From the NCBI GenBank assembly GCA_041499515.1, contig JBGQKM010000084.1:1-19442 (forward strand): a stretch of DNA of 19,442 nucleotides. Reading direction: 5' to 3'. The stretch is from PALSA-1355 sp041499515. GTDB taxonomy: Bacteria > Planctomycetota > Planctomycetia > Pirellulales > PALSA-1355. Below are positions 7,652 through 14,693 of the stretch, piece by piece. The translations under genes and the position numbers were made by a program. Numbering within the stretch: position 1 is the first letter of the stretch; each line of letters starts with the position of its first letter. The notes beneath the pieces were generated by a model. It was not told where the DNA came from. It saw nothing but the letters and a program-made list of their open reading frames with translations, and searched no databases.

Positions 7652-8728
7652 CTATTCGATGACCAGCGTGCCGTGCAGTTTTCCCGACCGCTCCAAACCT
7701 TTGATGATTTCGATAATATCTTTGTTTTCCACCTTGACGGCATTGAGCGATTCGACCAGCGACTTGAGCTTGGCGGTCTGGGCTTGCTTGGTGTCGATGG
7801 GGACGAAGCGCTTGACCGAAAGATCGGCGCCTGCCTCGATCACGATGTTCTTGTGCGTGACGACTGCCGCGCCAATTTCTATGTCGCCGTCGATCACTAC
7901 GCTGCCAGCCCGCTCGTTGATCACTACCCGCGACTCGGATGGCAACTCGAAGGTGGGCAAGCTGAGCACTTCGGAAATGAATTGCACCGGATCGTTGCGG
8001 TATTGTCGCGGAATCATGACCTCGATATTCACTTGATTCAGGGCCCGGGCCAGATAACCCTCCTGGCTTTGAATCATCATGTGATCGTTGATCAAATCGG
8101 CCGTATCCTGTGCAACCTGGAAGCTGGCATGGTTCTGGTCGAGCACCAGCACGACTTTGTTGTCTTTGGAGAACTTGGTGAAGAAGTCCTCTTCCAGGCG
8201 ACATCCCCTATGGATCTTGGCGTTGGTGGGCGTGATTAGATCGTCGAGGTGAAGCGGGCCTTGGGCGAATGCATACACGCGCTTGTTGCCCACTTGCGGC
8301 CCCTGCAGCGGAGTCATGAACAGAATGCCGTTGTTCAGGCTCTTGGCCGCGCCGATCGAGCTGACCACGCAGTCGATCTGGTCTCCCTGTCGGCCGCCGG
8401 AAGCCGGCACCGTGGCAGTGACCATCACCAAGGCCACGTTCTTGACATCCTTCAACTCCGCTGGACCGTTTTTGCCCAGTTGGTTGCCCATCAGTTGAAG
8501 CGTCGTGGCCAGGGCGCGAATCGTTGGCAAGAAATCACCCGAGTCGCCGGTGCCTTTGAGGCCCACGACGAGTCCCAAGCCCTGCAACGTGTTTTCTTCC
8601 TGCCCCTTGACTCGGCAAATGTTCTTAAGCAACGTGCGAGCGTTCAGCGGCGTGCCGCACGCGAGCGAGACAAGCATCGCCAGAATGAACAGTTTTGGCA
8701 CGCGGTGGAGCATCGTGGGGCGTTTCAT
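7652..8728 (-). CDS. flgI: Flagellar P-ring protein FlgI
   Basis: Periplasmic protein forming the P-ring, the bushing around the rod in the peptidoglycan layer. The mature part begins near RTLLKNICRVKGQEENTLQGLGLVVGLKGTGDSGD, the family signature, and the C-terminus ends in DIIEIIKGLERSGKLHGTLVIE. I place the start at the ATG at 8726-8728, giving 358 residues and a Sec signal peptide (basic MKR, hydrophobic LFILAMLVSLA, cleavage probably after LNA). An upstream in-frame start at 8821 would overlap flgH by 40 bases and put 31 non-signal residues in front, so it is less likely. No convincing SD precedes the chosen ATG, which is the main uncertainty. It lies 53 bases after flgH. Confidence 0.95.
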   Translation of the reverse strand: MKRPTMLHRVPKLFILAMLVSLACGTPLNARTLLKNICRVKGQEENTLQGLGLVVGLKGTGDSGDFLPTIRALATTLQLMGNQLGKNGPAELKDVKNVALVMVTATVPASGGRQGDQIDCVVSSIGAAKSLNNGILFMTPLQGPQVGNKRVYAFAQGPLHLDDLITPTNAKIHRGCRLEEDFFTKFSKDNKVVLVLDQNHASFQVAQDTADLINDHMMIQSQEGYLARALNQVNIEVMIPRQYRNDPVQFISEVLSLPTFELPSESRVVINERAGSVVIDGDIEIGAAVVTHKNIVIEAGADLSVKRFVPIDTKQAQTAKLKSLVESLNAVKVENKDIIEIIKGLERSGKLHGTLVIE

Positions 8729-8781
8729 GGTCAGGGTCTGCTTTGCAAAAACTGTCGAATCGATTAGTCGATGCGAGTGCA

Positions 8782-9483
8782 CTAGAACAATCCGTAGCGA
8801 TCGATGAGTTTGTACAACCATCCGCGGCGATAGCCGTCGCGGACGAGGCCTTGTTCACGCTTGAAGATACTTAGCTCGGCGACGTCTTCGCTCAATACGG
8901 TGTTGTTCGGCAGGATGTCTTCCGGCCGCACGATTCCGGTAAGCGATTGGTCCCACTGTTCGCTGTTGTTGCGGATCGTGCGGTGGGCTTCGAGCACCAG
9001 GTGGCCGTTGGGGCGGATGTCGACGATCCGGGCCGCGATGCGAAACGACATGGCGTCGCGAGTATCCAAATCCGACTGGGAGCGAAACTGACCCTGCAAC
9101 GTGCCGTTGATGTGCAGATCGCCATCATTCATGTGGTCGGGTTTCAAGGCCAACCCCTGCATCTTGACCCAGTTGCTCAGTTCGGCATTCAACTGGGCCT
9201 GCTTGCGGCGCTGGATTGTGGCGTCGCTGGTGACCTGCGATTTTTCATTTACGACGACCGTGACCAAATCGTTGAGTCTCAACGGTTTCACGGGGTCGGT
9301 CTCTTGGTAGAGCCAAGAGCTGTTCTTCAAGGTCAGTGGATGGGCGTTGGTCGGCAGGTCCTCGAAGAACAAGCTCGAGTTCTGCGCGGCGGCGCGGTTC
9401 GCCGCCATCGTCAACAACGCCAGCGCAGCGACCGTTCTGAAGAGTCGATGGAAATCGAAAGTGTTGTTCGATGCGTGATTCAT
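8782..9483 (-). CDS. flgH: Flagellar L-ring protein FlgH without a lipobox
   Basis: Outer-membrane L-ring subunit that with FlgI forms the bushing for the rod. The family block is clear at about 155-205: DIRPNGHLVLEAHRTIRNNSEQ followed by LTGIVRPEDILPNNTVLSEDVAELSI. The earlier LRLNDLVTVVVNEKSQ (about 68-83) also fits. The N-terminus has a Sec-type signal, with hydrophobic VAALALLTMAA and probable cleavage after AAA at 33. Most FlgH proteins are lipoproteins with a Cys at the cleavage site, but this 233-residue protein contains no cysteine at all. It starts nine bases after the flgA stop with no clear SD, suggesting translational coupling to flgA. Confidence 0.94.
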   Translation of the reverse strand: MNHASNNTFDFHRLFRTVAALALLTMAANRAAAQNSSLFFEDLPTNAHPLTLKNSSWLYQETDPVKPLRLNDLVTVVVNEKSQVTSDATIQRRKQAQLNAELSNWVKMQGLALKPDHMNDGDLHINGTLQGQFRSQSDLDTRDAMSFRIAARIVDIRPNGHLVLEAHRTIRNNSEQWDQSLTGIVRPEDILPNNTVLSEDVAELSIFKREQGLVRDGYRRGWLYKLIDRYGLF

Positions 9484-9492
9484 GGTGATTGG

Positions 9493-10635
9493 CTATTTGG
9501 TCGTGCTGGGGACCGATTCTGGCGGCAGCGGCGCCTTGGGCTGCCGCTTGTGGTAGCTGCTTTGTTGCACGTGCGGTTCGCTGGAGTTTGGCGATGCCTC
9601 GCTAGGGGTGCTTGCGGCATGCGCATACACCTCGGCTTCCTGGGGTCCGCTGACCCGCGCGAAATAGGGTTTGCGGTCGGTCAGGGTCTCGACTCGCACC
9701 AGGTCTCCTTCGCCTCCGGATTCCATGGCTCGCGCCGTCGTGCGAACCCGCAGGCCGGCCGTTCGCGCATAAACCGTCACGATGTCCGACCGCTGCACCA
9801 AAATCGGACGGCGGATGGATTGCTCGTCCAGGATTTGTCCCTCGACGAGCGCTCGCGTGGCTTCCTTGCCCACGACTTCGTCGATCGTGCAATACACGCG
9901 GACCGTGCCTTCGGCCGGCTTGCCGAATTGCAACCGCACGTCCGAGGCCTTGAGGATCGCCCCGCGTGGCAGGCTTTGTGCTGCCACGACCATGGTCGGC
10001 GGAAGCGACACTTGCACGCCCAGCGGAACGCGCACCACGCCGTCGCGCGATCGAAATGCAATCGTCAGCGCCTGTAGGCCCGTCCAGGGACTTTGACCCC
10101 CGTCGACTTGCAACATGCCGTTGCCGACGCCCAACGATTGGGCCTGATCGGGAGTAAGATCGAATTTGACGTCCCATTCCGCTTTGTTGCCGGTGCGTTC
10201 GACCAGGTACTCTTGGATCGCGGCGCGCACGCGGGACGTAATCTGCTGCATCGGCATGCTGAAACCCGCCTTGGGTACGGCAACCGTGGGCGTGTCTACA
10301 ACGCCCAGCAACGTCACCTGGCTGGCACCTGTGAAGCGATGGTCGTTGGGGTTCACGCCTCGCAAGTGCAATAGATCCTGGATTTCGCGGACTCTCAGGA
10401 CGCGTTTCTCGCGGGCCGGCGGCGCGGGCAGCAAGTCGATGGCCGCAAGGCGTTTGACCTCTTCGGGATTCGAGTCGTAAATCTCGGCCACGTCGGCCAG
10501 CAGAACCAGGCCGCCATCGACGCGGCACTCGGAGCGGAAGTGGAACTCCGCGGCGCTTGCGCATGTGCCGATGCCGGCCAGCATGATCGCCAGCAGCCAT
10601 GTTTTCGGAAAGTGGTTTGCCATGAAACGCGGCAT
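9493..10635 (-). CDS. flgA: Flagellar P-ring assembly chaperone FlgA
   Basis: Periplasmic chaperone that helps FlgI assemble into the P-ring. The recognisable part is the C-terminal SAF-type region, about residues 212-335. It has VVAAQSLPRGAILKASDVRL, then VVGKEATRALVEGQILDEQSI and a beta strand set ending near RVSGPQEAEV. A signal peptide is present (hydrophobic TWLLAIMLAGIGTCASA, cleavage near 28). At 380 residues it is longer than the common ~220-240. About 180 residues precede the SAF region, starting FHFRSECRVDGGLVLLADVAEI, which resembles the FlgA N-terminal theme. A Ser/Pro/Lys-rich tail of about 40 residues follows. The start at 10635 is chosen over an ATG at 10623 because AAGGT precedes it at a good distance. 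Confidence 0.92.
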   Translation of the reverse strand: MPRFMANHFPKTWLLAIMLAGIGTCASAAEFHFRSECRVDGGLVLLADVAEIYDSNPEEVKRLAAIDLLPAPPAREKRVLRVREIQDLLHLRGVNPNDHRFTGASQVTLLGVVDTPTVAVPKAGFSMPMQQITSRVRAAIQEYLVERTGNKAEWDVKFDLTPDQAQSLGVGNGMLQVDGGQSPWTGLQALTIAFRSRDGVVRVPLGVQVSLPPTMVVAAQSLPRGAILKASDVRLQFGKPAEGTVRVYCTIDEVVGKEATRALVEGQILDEQSIRRPILVQRSDIVTVYARTAGLRVRTTARAMESGGEGDLVRVETLTDRKPYFARVSGPQEAEVYAHAASTPSEASPNSSEPHVQQSSYHKRQPKAPLPPESVPSTTK

Positions 10636-10660
10636 GGATCGACCTTGTAGGGAAAGAGAA

Positions 10661-11467
10661 CTAGAACCGGCGCAAGTTGGCGACCAATTGCAGCAATTGA
10701 TCGCCTGCCTGCACTGCCTGCGAATTAAGCTCGAAGGCCCGTTGCGTCGTGATCAAGTCGACCAATTCGTTGACCGGCTCGACGTTTGACGCTTCCAAGT
10801 TTCCTTGACGCAACACCCCAACGCCGTTTTGGCCGGCAATTCCGATTTGGGCCGGCCCCGAGGCGTCGGTGAGTCGGTAGAGGTTCTCGCCCAGTTTCAG
10901 CAAACCCTCGGGATTGATGAACGTGGCAAGCTGGAGCTGTCCGGCTTGACTCATGGTGGAAGTACTCGACTGCTGATACTGGACAATGCCGTTCGGTGCG
11001 ATCGAGATTCCCGTGGCATCCTGCGGAAGCGTAATGGGCGGAGTCACGAGACGACCGGTCTGCGCCGATCCGATCACGATCTGCCCCAGGGCGTTGATGG
11101 AAAAATTTCCGGCCCGCGAATACTCGATTTGTCCGGTATCAGGATCGTTGACTTGGAAAAAGCCCTTGCCCTCGATGGCCACGTCCAAATCTCGATTGGT
11201 TTGGCGAAAAGCACCTTGAGTGAAGTCGGTTTGGGTGCTTTGCACGCGCGTGCCGAGCCCCACGGCAGTGCCTGTTGGCGTGTATTGGCCCAGTGAATCT
11301 TGAGCGCCCGGCAACTTGAGGTTGCGGTAAAACAGGTCCTCGAAGTTGGCGCGCGTTTCCTTGAACGCGGTCGTGTTGACGTTGGCCAGGTTGTTGGCGA
11401 TGACATCCAACTTGGTTTCCAGGGCGTGCATGCCCGTGGCGGCGGTATAGAGAGCTTGAACAGTCAT
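10661..11467 (-). CDS. flgG: Flagellar distal rod protein FlgG
   Basis: Distal rod subunit that spans the periplasm inside the P- and L-rings. The N-terminus is canonical: ALYTAATGMHALETKLDVIANNLANVNTTAFK (about 5-36), including the rod/hook family NNLANVNT motif. The middle has LDVAIEGKGFFQV and YSRAGNFSINALGQIV (about 93-130), and the end has GNLEASNVEPVNELVDLITTQRAFE with the C-terminal heptad helix. The length of 268 residues is close to the standard 260. The gap to flgA is 25 bases and to flgF 70, so one transcript is likely. No good SD precedes the ATG. Confidence 0.97.
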   Translation of the reverse strand: MTVQALYTAATGMHALETKLDVIANNLANVNTTAFKETRANFEDLFYRNLKLPGAQDSLGQYTPTGTAVGLGTRVQSTQTDFTQGAFRQTNRDLDVAIEGKGFFQVNDPDTGQIEYSRAGNFSINALGQIVIGSAQTGRLVTPPITLPQDATGISIAPNGIVQYQQSSTSTMSQAGQLQLATFINPEGLLKLGENLYRLTDASGPAQIGIAGQNGVGVLRQGNLEASNVEPVNELVDLITTQRAFELNSQAVQAGDQLLQLVANLRRF

Positions 11468-11537
11468 GGTTCGGTCGCAATTTGGTGAGAGTTATCGCGG
11501 AGCGCTTGCCCCGCCGGCGAATGGTCCGAAAGTGGGT

Positions 11538-12293
11538 TTAGGTATCCTTGAGCACCTGGCTGATGAGCGTGCCGAGCATGGTGTCCTGCGTTTTTATCAT
11601 GGTGGTGTTAGCCTCGAAGGCGCGCGAAGCCTCGATCAATTCCATCATTTCCAAAGTGGGGCGAACCCCCGAGCCTTCCAAGAATCCGGCGGCCACGTGT
11701 CGTTCCGTGGGCGGCACGGGTTGGGGTTTGGCCAGTGGCATGAACAGGTTGTCGCCGGCTTTAGCCAGGTCGCTGACATGTTGAGGGCGTACGATGGCCA
11801 GCGGAACGACAGTGCCCGCCTGTTGCAGCGAGCCGTCGGGCGAGAACGTCCACGGTCCGCCCTCGGGATCGATGATGATGGGGCTTCCGTCGGCGCCCAT
11901 CACTGGTTCGCCCGACTGGGTTACCAGGGCCCCGTTGGGTCCGATCGAAAAATTTCCGGCTCGCGTGAGAAAGTCTTTCCCGTCTCGCCGCACGACGAAG
12001 AAGCCATCGCCGTCGATAGCCAGGTCGGTTTCACGGCCGGTGTTCTTGAGCGTGCCGGGCGAGAAATCGGTCATCGTGCCGGACAGGAGCACGCCGCCGC
12101 TCAAGTCATTGAGCGTTCCCGAGCCGGGCTGATCCAACCCGCGCTGGTCGGCCTCCGAGTAGCGCGCCTGAAAGACCGCCACGTCGCGTTTGAAGCCTGA
12201 GCTGTCGACGTTGGCCAGGTTGTTGGCCACGACCTTGAGGCGCTCCGACTGAACGTAGGCGCCTTCGGCAGAAATGTATAATCCGTACGGCAC
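11538..12293 (-). CDS. flgF: Flagellar proximal rod protein FlgF
   Basis: Rod subunit of the flagellar basal-body rod/hook family, paralogous to the FlgG gene downstream. It has the N-terminal helix with LKVVANNLANVDSSGFKRD (about 19-37), the central TDLAIDGDGFFVV and LTRAGNFSIGPNGALV motifs (about 89-125), and a C-terminal helix starting MMELIEASRAFEANTTMIK. The start codon is GTG at 12291-12293, giving the expected short N-terminus; the SD is weak. At 251 residues the length fits FlgF. Lower similarity to the FlgG consensus and its position directly before flgG support FlgF rather than a second FlgG. It is the first flagellar gene of this cluster, preceded by a 280-base gap to hemC. Confidence 0.9.
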   Translation of the reverse strand: MPYGLYISAEGAYVQSERLKVVANNLANVDSSGFKRDVAVFQARYSEADQRGLDQPGSGTLNDLSGGVLLSGTMTDFSPGTLKNTGRETDLAIDGDGFFVVRRDGKDFLTRAGNFSIGPNGALVTQSGEPVMGADGSPIIIDPEGGPWTFSPDGSLQQAGTVVPLAIVRPQHVSDLAKAGDNLFMPLAKPQPVPPTERHVAAGFLEGSGVRPTLEMMELIEASRAFEANTTMIKTQDTMLGTLISQVLKDT

Positions 12294-12333
12294 GACTGAA
12301 CTCGTCTACTCAGGGTTGGCCCCCCCTGGCACT

Positions 12334-12349
12334 CGCCGAGTTCCCGGCG
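12334..12349 (-). promoter_or_regulatory. Small GGA-loop hairpin upstream of flgF
   Basis: In the flgF sense strand CGCCG and CGGCG form a 5-bp stem closing the loop GGAACT, about 40 bases before the GTG. It is followed by a seven-G run (12320-12326). A GGA presented in a hairpin loop is the preferred shape of a CsrA site, but short GC stems are common in GC-rich DNA, so this is only a candidate. In the rest of the 280-base hemC-flgF gap (12294-12573) I see no gene and no convincing sigma-28 or sigma-54 promoter. Confidence 0.25.
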
Positions 12350-12573
12350 TGGCACTGTCATTAGCAAGCGGCGTGCCGGAAGAATCCTGGCGATGAAATC
12401 CGTTGGAAAATGGTGTCCGAAGCACCAATCCGCATGGGCTTTGCGCTGCAAGAATCCGGCGGCCAACGTCGTCCGCCACGGGTCGGCAGGTTCCACCGAG
12501 TCGCGGTTTTTGCCGATCTCAAGGCGCAAAACCGGCCGATTTCGACCCACGGCTACGATCGTGCGACGAAGCG

Positions 12574-13509
12574 TTAGCCGACATTCGTTTCGCGCGACTG
12601 CTGGATCAAGGTGCTTGCGCCCTGGGTGATCAACCGGCCGGCGACGTCAGCTCCCAGCCGCAGGGCTTCCTCGGGCGCGGCAAGGCCGTAAGCGGCGAGG
12701 CGTTGTCGTCCGTCGGCGCTGAGCACGACGGCGTCCAGTCGCAGTTGGCCGTCCGCTTCCTGCCGAGCCCAGGCGCCGACCGGCGCCAGGCAGCCGCCAC
12801 ACAGCGTGGCCAGCAGCATGCGTTCGGCCAGCACGGCCTGATGCGAGGGCCCGTGGTCCAGCCGCTCGTGGACCGCGCGCGTCGCGCGATCATCCACGCG
12901 CGTTTCGATTCCCAACGCGCCTTGCCCCACGGCCGGCAACAGAATGGCGGGTTCGAGGATCTGCGTGATTTGAGCGTCCAAACCCAGCCGCTTGAGCCCA
13001 GCTAGCGCCAGCACCAGCGCGTCGTACTGGCCGGCGGCCAGTTTTTGCAGCCGGGTTTCGACGTTGCCGCGAATGTCGCGCATCTGCAAATCGGCTCGCG
13101 CGTGCGACAATTGGGCCCGACGACGCAAGCTGCCGGTGCCGATCGTCGCTTTCTGGGGCAATTGGTCGAGCAATGTCGCGTCGCGGCTGATCAGCGCGTC
13201 GCGCGCGTCCTCGCGCTCGGGAACGGCCGCTAGTACCAGGCCGTCGACGACGTCGGTCGGCAGGTCCTTCAAGCTGTGTACGGCCAGATCGATCCGGTCG
13301 TCGAGCAAGGCACGTTGAAGTTCTTTGGTAAATACTCCCGAGCTGCCGAGATTTCCAATCGGATCGCGTTGGACCGTGTCGCCGCGGGTCGTAATAAGAA
13401 CCAGTTCGATCTGGACACCCGCGGCAGTCAGTCGCGCGGCTACCCATTGGGCTTGCCAGCGGGCCAACGTACTGGCCCGCGTACCGAGTCGAAGTCGTAG
13501 CGTGCTCAT
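12574..13509 (-). CDS. hemC: Hydroxymethylbilane synthase (porphobilinogen deaminase)
   Basis: Condenses four porphobilinogens into hydroxymethylbilane in cytoplasmic tetrapyrrole synthesis. Features in order: LRLGTRASTLARWQA at the N-terminus, ITTRGD (39-44), GVFTKELQRALL (58-69), and DLAVHSLKDLPT with the catalytic Asp82. Then come GTGSLRRRAQL (125-134), IRGNVETRL (146-154) and VGQGALGIE (194-202). LCGGCLAPVG (236-245) carries Cys240, the attachment site of the dipyrromethane cofactor. At 311 residues the length is typical. I chose the ATG at 13507-13509 over a TTG two codons upstream because MSTLRLRLGTRAS is the family's standard beginning; no SD decides it. It is codirectional with comF and the flagellar genes but separated by 137 and 280 bases, so probably a separate unit. 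Confidence 0.97.
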   Translation of the reverse strand: MSTLRLRLGTRASTLARWQAQWVAARLTAAGVQIELVLITTRGDTVQRDPIGNLGSSGVFTKELQRALLDDRIDLAVHSLKDLPTDVVDGLVLAAVPEREDARDALISRDATLLDQLPQKATIGTGSLRRRAQLSHARADLQMRDIRGNVETRLQKLAAGQYDALVLALAGLKRLGLDAQITQILEPAILLPAVGQGALGIETRVDDRATRAVHERLDHGPSHQAVLAERMLLATLCGGCLAPVGAWARQEADGQLRLDAVVLSADGRQRLAAYGLAAPEEALRLGADVAGRLITQGASTLIQQSRETNVG

Positions 13510-13646
13510 GGGCAAGTCTGGGGGCAGATTGCAAGAGGAAAGCGGGGCCTGACCACACGTTCTATTCTTGTCATTCCGCCGGTGCTGACAAGGCGGCCGG
13601 CGAGAGTTGACACGCGAACGTGCCGAAAACGACCCACCAAGAAACC

Positions 13647-14519
13647 TCAGGCCAACCCTTCGGCCCGGGCCGGAACGACGACCGCGACGAACGCGGCGCC
13701 TGCCCGGGTGAGCGTTTTTGCCGCCTCGTTGACCGTGGCTCCGGTGGTCATGATGTCATCGACCAGGAGCAGCCGGGCTCCCGGCAGGTCGGCATGTCGT
13801 GCGGCACGAAAGGCCCCTCGCACGTTGGCCGTGCGTTTGGACGGCGAGAGACTCGCCTGAGGCGCCGTCCGGCGGCAGCGCGCCAGAAGATGGGATGCCA
13901 AGGGAATGTCGAGATGGCGGGCCAAACGTTCGGCAATGGTCTCGGGGCTGTTCACGCCGCGCCAAATCTTTCGCGTCCAGTGCATGGGAACCGGCACGAC
14001 CGCGTCGGGTTGCAGCGCCGCCCAACGCGCGTCGTTCGATTTGGCCAACATTTCTCCCAGCGCGATTGCCAAGGCGCGCTCGTGCTGCTTCTTGATCCGC
14101 AATACCGCCGCGCGCAACTTGCCTTGATAGACGCCAAGCCGAACCACGCCGTGGAAATGAAGCCGTTCATTCTTGCATCGCGGGCAGCCGTGCGAGGCAT
14201 CGACGCGGGCATCGCTCACGACGGTCGAGCCACAGCGCGCGCAAGCCCGGCCGCATTCCATCATCTCCGCGCGGCACGCGGGACACAGCAACACGGACTC
14301 GCGGCTCTCGATGGGGCAACGACAAAACGCGCAACTGGGCGGGTAGACAAGATCGAGTCCGAGATTCAGCCACCGGCCGGCCCGCGTTACGAGCGTCGCC
14401 GGCTTTCGCGGCGACAGGTCTTGCGAACCGGCGAACCTGGCCACGGTGACTCTCGCAGGTTGGGAGGGAAACGTAATCGTTATGGTTTTTATATATCCGT
14501 GCCATGGCGCTCGGTCCAT
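13647..14519 (-). CDS. comF: ComF-family phosphoribosyltransferase-like protein
   Basis: ComF proteins contribute to natural DNA uptake in several bacteria, but many homologues occur in species without known competence, so the role here is uncertain. An N-terminal zinc-ribbon-like region has Cys pairs at 63/66 (plus 68), 79/82, 93/96 (plus 89) and 112/115. A type I phosphoribosyltransferase fold follows: VVPVPMHWTRKIWRGVN (174-190), then APQASLSPSKRTANVRGAF (219-237). The PRPP-binding motif LLLVDDIMTTGATVNE is at 250-265. At 290 residues it is longer than the usual ~230-240, because about 45 residues precede the conserved LDLVYPPSCAFC. An in-frame GTG at 14444, with a GAGAG just upstream, may be the true start, giving 265 residues. 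The ATG at 14519 has no SD. Confidence 0.88.
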   Translation of the reverse strand: MDRAPWHGYIKTITITFPSQPARVTVARFAGSQDLSPRKPATLVTRAGRWLNLGLDLVYPPSCAFCRCPIESRESVLLCPACRAEMMECGRACARCGSTVVSDARVDASHGCPRCKNERLHFHGVVRLGVYQGKLRAAVLRIKKQHERALAIALGEMLAKSNDARWAALQPDAVVPVPMHWTRKIWRGVNSPETIAERLARHLDIPLASHLLARCRRTAPQASLSPSKRTANVRGAFRAARHADLPGARLLLVDDIMTTGATVNEAAKTLTRAGAAFVAVVVPARAEGLA

Positions 14520-14585
14520 CGGCGATCAAGATTATTTGTTCCCGAGGTTGAGTTTACCCGCGGGTTCGAGGCGCTTGATCGCCGA
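14519..14585. repeat. Perfect 12-bp inverted repeat around a 10-bp palindrome
   Basis: TCGGCGATCAAG (14519-14530) and CTTGATCGCCGA (14574-14585) are exact reverse complements, separated by 43 bases. The spacer contains the perfect palindrome ACCCGCGGGT (14556-14565). The left arm touches the annotated comF start codon. The element lies in the divergent comF / aminotransferase gap. It could be an operator for a dimeric regulator or an mRNA hairpin limiting comF translation; the sequence does not tell which. Confidence 0.6.
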
Positions 14586-14624
14586 AAACGGCCGCCTGCC
14601 GGGCTTGCGGGGCGTCGACCGATC

Positions 14625-14653
14625 TTGACTCTCCGCAATAACTTAAATATGGT
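14625..14653 (+). promoter_or_regulatory. Putative sigma-70-type promoter for the aminotransferase operon
   Basis: TTGACT (14625-14630) and TATGGT (14648-14653) are separated by 17 bases, 41 bases before the aminotransferase ATG. The -35 matches five of six consensus positions and the -10 four of six. It lies in the only sizeable gap upstream of the three-gene plus-strand unit. Motif-based only. Confidence 0.4.
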
Positions 14654-14693
14654 GCCTACGCGTTTTCGGTCGTCCCGTTGGGAGTGCTAGGCA

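Noticed and set aside
7250..8239. A 329-codon plus-strand open frame opposite flgJ and flgI.
   Set aside because: It is antisense to two clear flagellar genes and shows no family motif.
8947..10077. A 376-codon plus-strand open frame opposite flgH and flgA.
   Set aside because: Antisense shadow of well-supported genes, with no protein family features.
13561..13646. GC stem (CGCCGG/CCGGCG) between comF and hemC considered as a terminator.
   Set aside because: The loop is long and no T-run follows in the minus-strand direction.
13620..14690. A 356-codon plus-strand open frame opposite comF.
   Set aside because: The opposite strand encodes the zinc-ribbon and PRPP motifs of ComF; this frame has Arg/Gly-rich, low-information sequence.
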